64,000 bases of DNA from Trochalopteron elliotii (taxonomy: Eukaryota > Chordata > Aves > Passeriformes > Leiothrichidae): contig JANPWX010000358.1 in assembly GCA_024734555.1 (NCBI GenBank), forward strand, positions 1,364,369-1,428,368. The letters run 5' to 3'. The notes under the pieces were generated by a model that worked only from the letters and a program-made list of their open reading frames with translations, had not been told where the DNA came from and searched no databases. Shown in pieces: positions 31,994-44,480 of the stretch (position 1 is its first letter; every line of letters starts with the position of its first letter). Made by a program: the position numbers and the translations under genes.

Positions 31994-34900
31994 GGAAAAG
32001 CCACCTTTTTTTCCTTTTTTTTTTGGCTGGGTTTTTTTGTTGCTCTTGTTGGTGGTGTTTTTTGTTGGGTTTTTTTTTTTCAGCCTGAAAGTGCATCTGC
32101 TCCAATAGTTTGATTTCCAGGTTGCCCTAGGCCATCTGTGCTGTGCCCACAGGTGCAGGTTAATTTGTGTAGGTTCATTCCCTACCTTGTTCTCCCCAAC
32201 ATGCAGCTCTGAGAGTGGTTTGCTGCAGAAACCTCTTCTCACTTCTTCCTTTCACTCCACTGAGATTGGTCCTCTCTGTCCTTGCATCCCTTTGTAATGG
32301 ACCCTGAGGTACAAAAATTTGAATATTTTCACTAAATTGGGGTGGGATTGAATTAATTTCTTTAATTATTTCTGGCCAGAGGAAGAAAGACTGATACAGG
32401 TACCTGGGATGTGCCACCAGCCGCTATGGAAAAAGATAAAACCTATCTTATCTATTATTGTTGCTTTTGTTATTGATATTATTATTATACTGAGAACCCA
32501 CTGAGGCCCTCTTATTATGTTGTTAAAGTCAACGTTTTCCCTGTGCACTTCATTCTCCAACTTGGGAAAAATACAGATTTTTTGATAAAGTTATGCTGAT
32601 AATGCTGCTAATTAGTTTCTCATCTTTAAAAATTATGACTGCAGGCAACTGGAGCGATCTCTTTGTTGCAGGACATTGTAGGCTGAAATGTCTGGATGCT
32701 TGATATCCTCTGCAGGGAGGATATCTCACAACATGCTAATTTGTCCTTGCAGCAGAGTTCATTTTTATAGGTCTTTGCTAGTCTATTTTACAAATCCATG
32801 ACGTCAAAATAGGATCAGTCATATGTGCATAAGGGGCAGGCCTCCACCAACACATGTAGAGATGTGTGTGTGCACGTTCTCCCATAAATACGTTAAAAAA
32901 ATTAATCCATAGATATGTGTGTATGCATATATTTATGTACACACACTGATGTATTTATATTATTTGATGAAATAAAATGTTTAATGAAATTAAATGTTAA
33001 TTTTTAATAATTATCTATAATATGTGCATACACACGAAATTTGACATCTGTTTAGGAACTCAGCATGTGAATGGCTAATTTAACTCTTAGGGCTCAGCTC
33101 TTCTAGGGAACATTTCACTCTCATTTCACTTAAAATATATAGTTTACAGCCTCCATTCAACACATACAGATTGCAAACTCAAGTTGTATGCTTGCCTATG
33201 CATTTCCAAACACTTCCATCTGAACACTCATTATCATTTACTTTCAATAACTATCATCTGTCATTTTTAAAAGTTGCATAATAATGTGGTTGGTTCATAT
33301 GAAAAGTGATGTTTGCTCTAAATTTGGCTATGATTTTGACATTGCTGTTAGGTTTTTTTGTAAGCTTGACACCCACAAGCTGAAAAGACAGGTGGTAAGT
33401 TTATTTTTTAAAACTTCCCTTTCAACACCTCCCCCCATAATTAAAAAAACAAAAAGGTACATAGGACATTTTCAACACATTTACTGGAATTTCTATATTC
33501 CTTTCCAGCAAAATTTCACTGAGAAAAATAAGAAAGGCTAAGTTTTTTTACCTCTTTGGATTAAAAAAATTGCACTTGTCAGTTGACGAGGATTCAAATT
33601 ATTCCTTATCCAATGAAAACCATCAGCTGAAAGAATATTTCTTCCCTGGTCCTGATGTATGTCTTGGCTCCTCCTTTGTGCTGAGCCTGTGCACCATTAT
33701 ACAACATCAGCCTTTTCCCTCTCTCCTTCTCCAGATGCTGGAGCTAAAAGTAACAGAAGGGACTCATGGTGTTGCAACTTCACACAGCTGAGAAATGGGA
33801 ATATCTTGTTCTGAGCAGCACCTTGTGTCTCCCAGACCTGTCAGGAGCTACAAGCTAAATGTTCCAAACACAGTCTTGTCGCAAATGTCCCAAACATGGA
33901 CTTCTGTTCTGCCAAAAAAAAAAAAATCCTCTTGAAATGGCTGATCTGGGTAGTTTTCTTCTGCATCTTTTTGAATTTTGAAAATAGTACATGGAAAATA
34001 CGTAGTTTCCAGTGGTTGAAAATTTGGGTTTAGAGAATTTTCAAGAACATACTTTGGAAAAGGAGCCATTCCATCTTTCATTAAGAGCAAAGAAAACTTT
34101 TTAAAAATTTAGTTTGTTTTAATTTTTTCTTTCTCTGTCCTGCCTTTGCCTTGGTTACTTTCCTGAAGAGCCAGCTGTGGCAGAAGGAAAAGTTTTGCCT
34201 ATCTTTTCCTTCTTGTTTTCCAAGAAACTTACAAGCTGGTTGTGAATCTCACTGAAAACGATTCTGTTTTCATTGATGGGGCCAAAGCAAACAACAATCC
34301 TAAATTATGCTCTTTCTAGCACTGTCCTGACCAAGAACAAACAAACTTTCCTAATTAGTTCAGTCCCTGCCCAAAAGTAGTGTGAGGTCACATGGGAGGG
34401 TTCTGATGGTATTGCTTCTTCTATTTGGAGTCTTCAAATGTTGTATGACAGCTGAAAATCAGTAAATCTCTGAGAAGGAAACATAAAACACTGGTGAGAT
34501 TTGGGGGAGCTCTTCCTCTTCTTTTTTTTTTCCCTCTCTCCTTCTTCCAATTCCAAACTCTTTACTGGACTCTACTCAAAATTGTGATTTCTTTGTCCTT
34601 TCCAAGGTGCAAACTGTTCCCTTGTCCAAGCTCATGGCTATGTGATGGGAAAGGTATGAGGATGTGTGGGCAGGAATTTGGGGCCAGAGGGGGTTAATTT
34701 CTGTGGGGCCAGTGTGAGTTCAGCAAAGGTTGGCTGTGACCTGGAGCAGTTGCCAGCTCCTCTGTCACAGATGTTCAGAGAGCTGGTTGTGACATTTTTC
34801 AGCTGTCAGGGAATACATTATCCCAAATACCACAGGTAATTGCTTTTAGGTTTTGTTATTTCTTTTTGCCAGCAGTTTTCTGCTGTAAGGAGTGGGGACA

Positions 34901-37239
34901 AGGAAGTTCTGGTGCTGTACCCACGTTGCCCTGGACCCAAGCATCCATGATCTTTTTCCCTGAGCTTGAAACTCCCTGAATACATGGGAGCTGCAGGGAT
35001 GTGTGCTTTGTTAGGGGGCACATCTGCACAGCTTGTTGGTGATGGGATGAGTGGTGTCTCAGCTGCACAGCAGTGTAAAACATGGAAGCATGTCGAGTTT
35101 TGGGAGCACATTCAGATTTAGGAGCACTGGACTGGCTTTGAATGAGATGGGACATGAACATTTGAGTGCAGGGCGAGCTGGAGAGGCTGTGAGTGGGCAG
35201 TGATAGGAAGGATGACTTTAAGGAGGGCTGGGTAAGATAATAAATGGTGAGGCTGCCAGCAGCAGAGACAAAAGGCTTTTTTGGATGAAAAGGCAATTAT
35301 TTAATCAAAGGGGAAGTGGAGGGGAATAAATGCCAGGGGAATGACAGACTGATGCTCTGGAGTTGCCTCTCTCTGACCGGTTGGACCCTGACTGCCTGCC
35401 CTACCTGTCAGCTGCTGTCTCACACTGGCTGCCCTGCTGCCTCCACTGCTCCATTGCTCCTGCCTTTATTTCACCCAGTGGATTCTTCTCTTTAGATTGA
35501 CTCTTTGGCTGTCTGTTCTTCAGATCACCTTCTCCATCAGGTCCACCCTCCAGCTTATCATCACATTTGTTATTTTCATCCCCCACCGCCCCTGCTGCTT
35601 TTCTCCTGAGATGTTTCACTGGCCCTGGTTAGCCCTGAATTGCCAAATCCTGACTCAGCTTTCACCAGACAGCCACATTTTATGTTTTTATGGGCTAATC
35701 ATGTCCCATCCACTGTGGCTGAGGATGGGTGGACAGGGTCTGAAGGTCACCCTGGTTCCTGACAGGCATGGGAGGCTGGAACCCATCCCAGCTGTTCATC
35801 TTTCATTTTTAATCTGATACAGCTTCAAGGACAAACCAGCCTGTCCTGGCCTCCATCAGCTGGGATGGCCTCTCCTCTGAGATCCTTGAGACCCAGTCTT
35901 TGTACCTCAAGGCCAACTTGACAGAAAAGCCTTGGACAACTAAATCCATAATTAGATTTTAACTTAGCTCCACTCTTCCCTGCTCTCCTAGTCTTGCTGA
36001 ACTGGGGACTGACCCCACCTCTCTTCCAGGACAAAGGAAATGGGCGATGCCACAATGAGAGGAAGTCTACTGCAAATAATGAAAAACCTCTTCCAACCAT
36101 CATTTGGATTTTTTTCAGGCATGACCCCACCACCTTGGGCTCACAGGGAGCCCTGCACCCTGTGCCTTCTGGCCCTTGCACCACTGTGGGGCTGATTCCT
36201 GTGCCAGGCTGGGTCCCCCAGTGTGCCTGCACAGCTTCTTGGGTTCACCTGGAGAGAGAGATGGGAATGTTATTTTTGCCTTGTGTTGAGGAGTCTCTTC
36301 CACCTCTAACTAGTTCCCTTTTGCAGGAGATTTTGTACATGAGGCTTCATCGAAGGATAAAAACTGATGCCTCCCAGCATGTCTCCCACCCATGTACTCT
36401 ACAGCTGAGAGCTCCATCACTGGGTGACATGGCACAGAGCCTGGAAAGGGCAGAGAATCCCTTCCCAGTGGTGGGGGCCACCCTGGGCAGCCAACAGCCA
36501 CCACCAGCACCTCGAGGTCTTGTGTTCACAGAGGAGGACACGTCCTCCAAATAACCACTGCTTGTTGGTTATGCAGAGCAGGTAATTTTTGCATGTCTAT
36601 TAACAGCTAGAGGAAGGGTAGGAGATGCTTTCATCACTGAGGAGTGGTGTGCTCTTTCTCCAGAGGGTTCCCTTGTGCAACACACAGAGGCTTAGGGTTG
36701 TCTCACCTCCTTGTGAGCCCAGAGCAGGATGTTCAAAGATCCAGGAAATCCTGACTGAAGGGCTCAAGCTGTGATGTTTGGTTATGTTCAGAGGGAACTT
36801 AATATATTTAAACTGATCCTGCCATGCACTTTTTTGCAGATAAGAGGTCTCTTCCCTGGGCAATGAGTGCATGGGGTGGTTGGGTATTGCCTGGGTCACC
36901 AAAGGTGTTTTTGCCCAACTGCTTTCAGGCAGCAGGAGCTCTGCTGTGCTGGCTGAAAGCTGCCTAGCAAAGGATGTCTTTAATCTGTGCCACATTAACC
37001 ATGGCCGTGGGGCTTTGCTTTGTCAGGGTATGAATGGGATGATTTCAGGGCAGCCCACAGAGCCATGCACTCAGTGGAGCTGGCTCTGTGTGCAAGGCTG
37101 AGGGAGAAACAAGTCCTCTGGCTCCCAGATTTGCATAACAGCTTTTACTTCTCTAAAGAAAATAGGCTGTATTGGCCAAGAAAGTCACCTGAGCTACCTT
37201 TTAGGTGAAAGAATGAATGCCAAACACATTAAATACAAA
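31994..37239. other. Intergenic block
   Basis: No gene is recognised. The DNA is AT-rich, with a TG/TA-rich patch near 32850-33030 and oligo(T) runs near 32005-32080. The longest frames (34856-35296 minus, 35994-36554 plus) lack any recognisable domain. Confidence 0.45.
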
Positions 37240-37404
37240 TCATTTGCTCATCCCTGGAAGTGCTCACAGCCAGGTTGGATGAGGCTTTAAGCAACCTGGT
37301 CTAGTGGAAGGTGTCTCTGTCCACAGCAGGAGGTTGGAACTGGATGATCTTTAAGGTGCCTTCTAACCCTAAACCCAAACCATCCTGTGATTCTATATTC
37401 ATTC
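37240..37404 (+). mobile_element. CR1 3' end fragment, plus strand
   Basis: The sequence runs from 'ccctggaagtgctcacagcc' through 'ggtctagtggaaggtgtctc' and 'ggttggaactggatgatctt' to a terminal 'ctgtgattctata', which is the standard 3' end of avian CR1. It is 5'-truncated, as is usual for this LINE. Confidence 0.9.
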
Positions 37405-39154
37405 TAAGCCTGAGCCAATTATAATCATACAAAAGAATGAAACATCAGGAATTAAACCCCAGCCTTCGTGCCTGGCCAGTCAAGGTACCAGCTGAGAGTC
37501 CTTTGCAATTTAAAGCAAGGAAAAACCATCAGAAGGTAGGATTCCATAAAAGACACACCAGAGTGAGATTTGTGAGACCTGGACTTGCTGGTTGCTCTTT
37601 GCCGTCCATCTCTTTCCACTCTGCCTGACTCACATCTTTGGGCTCAAGGTTCTTTGGTACATGGGATATCTCTTCCCATCCATCTGCAGAGTGTCTTGAG
37701 GCTCATCTCTGAGCTGTTGGTGTTATAAGCAGCATTTCCACTGCACTGAAAATACTGCAAGTCCAAGAGGATTTTCAGAAACTGATAGAATCTGAAAACA
37801 AATTACATTTCCCAATATTTAATCCAGACTTGGTGAAAACATTTTGTTTTGAACTGTTGCTAACCGAAAGATGTCAGTCCTTTTAAAATGTCTAATTTTT
37901 ATCTCATTTCAAAATTTCATGTAAAAATAATTTTCAGACTAGGAAAGCTGCTTCTGTTGAATGTCAGTTTCCATTTCTGTTGCACAGTGACCCTGACACA
38001 GCCATCTCCAAGCTGCTTTTCTCTGTGGCTGCAGATGGCTGGGTGGCAGATGTGTTCTCATCTGACAAGTGGCTGGATTTTAGTAGTGGAGTGAGACATC
38101 CCCAGTAGCCATTAAAGTCAATGTTCATCACCAGTTACTTTATTCTAGTGGCTTAGAGAGTGCAATTTTCATTTTCTTGAAGAAGAAACTGCTGTAATCC
38201 TGTGTCTCCTCTGTCATATGAGGATGTGCTGGAGCTTTCATTAATCACCGTAAGTTGTTGAGAGATCATAAGCAGGAAAGTGCTTGAAAGAGCAAAATGA
38301 CCTAAACATTACAAACTTCAACAAGAAAAACTCAAAATCACTGTAGAAATCAACTTTTGAATTGAAAGTTGTACTTATTTTATACTACTGGTAACTGGGA
38401 ACTTATGGATGGAAAAGAAGAGCAGATTCAGCCTCTGAGGGCTCACTGCATTTGTTTGATTGCTCTCTTAGCTTAAGTCAATGTCATCCAAAATGTACCA
38501 TCAAAAAGACATCAAAAGTAGTATTCTGGTCAAAAGTGACAAAATCCAAATCCAAAATTCACATCTGAATTCACCCTTCAGCTCTGGGCAGTAATGCTCT
38601 AAAACACCATGGTGATGGGACTTAGATGATCTCTCCTGATGCTCAGTTCTTGTCTGGAAAAGACCTTTCAGAAGTTTCGCTTCCATATTGAAAAGAAGAG
38701 ATGGGAGTCAAAATCTGAGTTTCCCTAAATTGCCTAAGAATCCTTTCTTGGTTTTACTTCTCCTTCAGGATGTGGTTTCCAGTTCCTGAACAGCAACAGA
38801 TGGTAGGGAAAAAAGATCAGCAATAGGAGAATGGGAAACAGCACTACAAAAACTACACCCTTTACAACACCCATAAAGAGACCCTTTATGCTGCAAGCCC
38901 CTGGGAGAGGGGCATGTCATGTCTCTTATTAATGTACTTGATCAGGACATTGACTTTTTTACTACAGGAGTAATTTTCAGATTGTTCCTAAGAAATCAGG
39001 AGGTTGTGGGCAGCACCAGAACTACTGATCTGAGGGGTTTTTTTCCAGAAGAAAACTGAGGATAATATCTGGAGGCTCTCCATTCAAGACATTGTGGCCA
39101 ATATTCATGACCCAGTTGTCAGTATTTGCAAAATCCCAATGGGAGAAGTTGCGC

Positions 39155-39200
<46 letters not shown>

Positions 39201-41370
39201 GCCTCTTGCTTATGGGCTGAGCCTCATTTAAACATGTTTGTTATTTGGAAGAATCTGCTAAATGGGCTTATGCAAAACTTCCCCTTGGATTCAGCTCCCG
39301 TGGTGCTGCTGAGTGCCAGGCACCAAGCACAAAGTGCACTATTTGTGCTGTGTCATCAGCTTCCTCTCTTGCTGGGGATTATTGCTTCTCCATGGCTGGA
39401 TGCTCCTATCTTTTAAAGCACAACAATCAGGAATAAAGAATGTCAAATGAGAAATGAACTATGAAGGACAAATATTTCAATTCCTGCGCAAATAACCTGT
39501 CCTTGCTAGCCCTGGATGATAGTGAGAAAAAAAAAAAGAGAAAACCATTATCCAAGTACCTGGATAAGCACACCAATTTCATGTTTATTTATGAAAAATA
39601 AAGGCAACTCCTGGCCTTCAATCCTCAAAAGGATCATTGTCTTATCTAATTTGGTCTCCTCTGTAGGAAGCCTATTGTTTCCACCCTGTTTCCTGCTTGA
39701 AGTTTTGTCAGGTTTCCACTTCCCATCATGGCTGGTTCAACCATGCAAATGAATTCCTACATACTCTGCATGACATGTCAGTTATTAAAGATTACCCTGG
39801 CAGGTCAGGAGAACTTGGAAGTTCATGTTTATGGCAGGATGTAAGCCTGAGCACAGGTTTTGTTCTCCACCCTTGGTGGAGGTGGCCTGTCCTGCAAAGC
39901 TTTTTCAAAGGCTGAAGGTCAGTCAGCCCTGATCACCAAAAACTTCAAAAGTCTTTGTCTCCTTGATTTGGAGTGACTGATGACAGGTTGGTAGGGGAGA
40001 TAAAAAGATCTGTCTGGGGCTGTGGCTAATTAAGAATTTACTGCTGCATCTTATGCACTAAGTGCCAATGAGGGGGAGTACAATGTGTGGTTAGTTTATG
40101 ACATATTGGTTTTCTTTGTCATATATGAATGCCCAGAAAATAGCTCAAAAAAAGATGAAGCAGTGATGCTAGGAGTAATTAAATCACACTGAACTAGAGG
40201 CTGGTAGCTATGTGACACTGCTTCTGTTGAACTGTGTTTGGTCATTTATGATTTGTAAATGCAAATATTGCTGACTCTGGTAGTCCTTTGTAAAGACACC
40301 TGTTGCTTTTTTGTCACTGAAAGAATAATACAGATAGATTTTGAACAGCTGGACTAAAACAGGTTTACCTGGCTCCCAAGCACAGGACAATGCTTCTGAA
40401 AGCTGCACTGCAGGGTCACATTTGAATGAGGCTCTATTTTGGGAACAGAACCAACTAATTTCTCATTTTGCATTTATTAGCCAATTGTGTGAAACCATTT
40501 TTCATATTTTAATTCACTCTCCATTTGCAGGGTGTTCATCTTTCTGACCCTCAGGCCACATCATGCCTTACTATTTTCACCTCTTCAAAGAAAGAAGTGT
40601 GAGGGAAATCTTCCTCTCCTCTGAAAATGGGGGGCACAGAAAAGGCAGGTTCCCACCTCGGTGAGGCTGGATGCTTTGTGTGTGTTGGCAGTTGTGTTTT
40701 CTGGAGAAGCACATGCCATTTTTCCTGCCCTCAGCCCTGGTGTACTAACAGAACTCAGGAACTGGAGCCTTTTCTCTCTTCTGCATTATCTGAAAGGAGC
40801 GATCATTAATTTCTAATTGTAGTACACACGGTGTAATCCCACTGCTATCAGGCTCTGCTCTTGCTTACCCATGTGTAACCTCCAGGAGACACTTTATTAC
40901 TCTTGATGGATGACCCTGGAAGAGCTCATCTTGACTTTCAGATCCTAAGCTGCATTTACAGCCCTGGAAGATGAGAATCTGGAGGAGAAACATTTTGCTA
41001 GTAGACAGAGCAAATGAACATACAATAAACCTCTGAGACACAGTAATCCCAGAAACCCATGACACTATTAATAATGGGTCCCTTTCAAAGTGAAGCCACA
41101 CTTCATGCCCCAAAGCCTCCAGAATTATGTTTGGGTAAACTGCAGACATCACATTCCTTGGAGGGCAATAGCTTGTATCTTCCATTTCTCTGATGCAACG
41201 TATTTTTTTTTTTCACTTTATCAGAGATGGATATGGTTCCCCTAAGAATCCTAATTTAAGTAGCTTCAATCTTTTTTCCACTTTACACTTATCGATCTTC
41301 TGGGCAGAATGGGCACTCTGGTTAGTGGAAAATTTTTTAGGGCTTTGCAGTGAGTTTTTACTCTCAGGAA
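37405..41370. other. Intergenic block
   Basis: No gene is recognised. It contains a T40 run (39157-39196) with no recognisable retrocopy beside it. Confidence 0.45.
39157..39196. repeat. Poly(T) run of 40
   Basis: Uninterrupted T40. It could be the tail of a minus-strand retrocopy, but no target duplication or body is recognisable next to it. Confidence 0.9.
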
Positions 41371-41487
41371 GGATCATAGAATCACAGAATGGTTTGGGTT
41401 GGAAGGGGCTTTAAAGATCACTGAGTTCTAACCCTCCTGCCACAGACAGGGACACCTTTCACTAGACCAAGTTGCTTCAAGCCCTGA
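41371..41487 (-). mobile_element. CR1 3' end fragment, minus strand
   Basis: It reads 'gatcatagaatcacagaatg' then 'gtttgggttggaaggggctt', the reverse complement of the CR1 terminus with its two octamer repeats. The inserted element therefore points left and is 5'-truncated near 41487. Confidence 0.9.
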
Positions 41488-41665
41488 TGGGGGTCTGTGT
41501 GCTCGGGTTCCTGGCTTTAATGGCCAGCGCAGGGTTTTGAGCTGGTCTGTGGCATCCTTGGTAAGTGCTCCAACAGCACTGAAGCTGCTCATCTGCAGTG
41601 AGTTCTCTCACACTCTGAGCTTAGAAACCAAATCCCAGCTTGTAGCCCTAGTTCCATGCCTGAGG

Positions 41666-41963
41666 TGTTATGGTTTTCTGAAATTCTTTTCCCAGGGAAT
41701 TTTCTATAAACAAGAGAAGTGTTTTTGTAACTGTACTATGTTATTCATTCCTTTTCCTAGGAGGCACCTCTTCTTGATGTCCCTCTGGTGTGACCAATGT
41801 GATTGAAGAGGTTTACCTTTGTTTCACCAATCAAATTGGTCTTTGTAAAATAATATATAAGGGACACACATCCCAAAAATAAAGGAGTAATTTTCAGCCT
41901 TCTGAAGCTCAGAGTCTGTGTCATTGTGGTGTAAAACAGCGTCACCAGCTCAACCACCATGGC
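41666..41963 (+). mobile_element. Probable short solo LTR
   Basis: It starts TGTTATGGTTTTCTG and contains 'taggaggcacctcttcttga', an 'accaatcaaattgg' box, a TATA element (AATATATAAGG near 41850-41860), an AATAAA signal (near 41877-41882) and a U5-like 'gagtctgtgtcattgtggtg' end. Order and spacing fit an avian ERV-L-type LTR. The flanks (TGAGG left, TCAGG right) are only an imperfect duplication, so the edges are uncertain. Confidence 0.55.
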
Positions 41964-43914
41964 TCAGGTTCACAGAGCATGAGGGATTTCCTTCCCCATC
42001 CAGGCAGGGATGCACCCAGGAGCTGCCAGCATTGCAGAATCCCTCCCGACATTTGGGGCTGCAGTGCCCACATCACATTTGAGGGAGTGGGGTGGGATCT
42101 TCCCCTGCTGCTGAGTCTCCTGGCTGGAGTTTACAGCTGTGACATCGGGCCACTGTTGTAATTGTCAGTTTAGCAGTTTTCAGGGTTTTAATAGACTGTA
42201 TTTCTGAAAATTTGCTTTCCTGCTCTACAAGTGTTATTGATTATAATGTGTGTTGGGTTGCAGCTGGAACAGTAATATACTCATAATGGATTTAATTTTT
42301 TTTTTTTATTTTTTAACCAGACTTGGGGGTTAAGTGGATACTACATTATTCCATTATTATAGCTACAATATTATTTTTCTTTAACTAGGATTGTTTATTA
42401 TGCATGCAGTGAAGCACAAATGTGGAACAAATGAATCTGATACCAAATTAATGCTACAATCAGGTTCCCCCCCCTTCCCTCTTTAGTTGCCATAACAATC
42501 TGTGATCTTGAAGCAACAATAAAATTAGAATTGCATTAAAGGTGTTTACATCATGTACACTCTGTATCCCATTATTGTTTTTCACTGTGATAAAAGCATT
42601 GAGTGTTTGCTTTGGAATAGAACACCGTTACATCTCTTGCCTTGCCACGTCTCACATTGCTTTTTGCAGCCAAAACTTGTTTTTTTGTTTTGAGAACAGA
42701 GAAGGTTATTCTGGGCTGGAACTTCTGGAGGAGGGATGATTGTGTTTTTTAAGATAATGTTTGTCTTTTACTTGTAGGATGCAATTCTGGGTGTGCTACC
42801 TTGGGATTTCAGAACTTCAAAGAATTACATCTCTGCTTTTAAATGTGTGGCTAATCTCCACCCTGATGGTTGTGGAAAGTACATCTTCTAGTGGAAAGTA
42901 CGTCTTCTAGCTCTTTGCCTTACTGACAAAAAGCAAATTAGAGGAAGAAGGTTTTGTCAGTGTGTACGTGTGCGTGGGTCACATGCGTGCATACCAACGT
43001 GTGAATGAATTAACTTCCCCTCCTCATGACTGCACAGGCCTCTGCCCCTGGGGACAGGATGAAAGGAAAAACATGACAGATGTTAGTCATATTGCCTGGT
43101 GCATGACTTTAAAGTGCTCTGGTAGCTCAGCTATGAGCATTATGGAAAAACATTTATGGAATAAAGAGGCTGCTATCTCAGGATCTCGGCTGTGCTGGGC
43201 ATCACGGAGCCCCTTTACTGCTGCTCCTATCCAGTCTGGCACATTATTCCTTGCTGTGACACCTTTCTGTGTAGCCTTTGTAGATAATCATTGTGATAAA
43301 GCTTCCTTCAGAAAAATGGAAGTTTTTCATTTTTAAATACATATCATGATCACGTTATGCTGAGGCTGGACTTGAACAGAAATACCATGAGAAGATTTTC
43401 CTTCTCCACCCACTAAGCCTGCTGTTCTCACATGCAAACCACCCTTTGATTTTTTTTTTTTTTGCAAGTTTAGCCTCTGTTAGGAACACAGGATCCATCT
43501 GTTTATGAACATAGTATATGATTATTTCCCTGACTAATCTGAATGTAAGATGTACAGCAACCAGCTAATTCTAAGGCCTTTCCTGGTGGTACTAACACAC
43601 CTTTGAATTCTTTATTTCAAATTCTGTACAACACAGAGGAGAATTCCTACAATGGGCACGGGGATTTGGGGGGGTGGGGCTGGGGCAGGATAAAAGAAAA
43701 TAAAATGCCATGTAGGCTGAGAGAAGAATGTAGTTAGCTGTCATAAATCTCTGGAGACAAGATCTCTCCAGAGCTGGATTCATCTAGTGATCCCCTCACT
43801 GACTCCAGCCCTAAAGATCAAAGAGTGGTGGATTAAGTAGCATGTATTCTGCAGTGATGTGCTGCTGTTTGCAGTGATGTGCTGCTGGGGATTAGCGAGG
43901 TAGGAATCACCTAA
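41964..43914. other. Intergenic block
   Basis: No gene is recognised. It holds two small tandem duplications: about 21 bp (GTGGAAAGTAC(A/G)TCTTCTA near 42871-42912) and about 19 bp (GCAGTGATGTGCTGCTG near 43851-43888). Confidence 0.45.
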
Positions 43915-44480
43915 ATAAAAGATCACAGCACCACAATGCAATTCTGACTGGAAAGGACCTTGTGAGGTCCTAGTTCAATGTGCTGCTCAAGGCTGGGCCG
44001 ACTTCCCTGTTAGCTCAGGTTGCTTCAGGGCCATGCCTAGCTGAATTTTGAATGTCTCCAAGGTCAGGGATCTCACCTCCTCTCATAACTCCTGTCCCAG
44101 AGCTTAGTTCCTTTCATGGTGAACTTTTCCTTCCCTGTATCTAATTGGGAGTTCCCTTCCTGCAAATTCTTGTGCCTCTCCTGTCCACGTAGCTTTTTGT
44201 CCTTTTGTTGTAGGCTCCTGAGGAACATCTGTCTCTATGCACTTTGGGTTGTTGAACACAGCTGTAAGATCCCATCCTCCCCTCTTCCCCTGAAGCTGTC
44301 TCTCCTCCAGGATGAGCAAATTTTCTGTCTCAGTAACACCACACACATCATGTGCTCCAGCTCCCTCAGCATCTTGGACGATCACCAAATTTGACTCACT
44401 CCAACTGGCTGACCACTCTCTTGGTGGCCCAAAATTGGCCCCAGAGCTCCAGATGTGATCTCACATGTACCAAATAAAAG
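43915..44480 (-). mobile_element. CR1 fragment, minus strand
   Basis: On the minus strand this is a diverged CR1 3' portion. The plus-strand text 'gaaaggaccttgtgaggtcc', 'aattttgaatgtctccaagg' and 'gagctccagatgtgatctca' follows the CR1 order in reverse. It is a non-coding relic. Confidence 0.75.

Noticed and set aside
39157..39196. T40 run as the tail of a processed retrocopy
   Set aside because: No gene-like body or target duplication is recognisable next to it.
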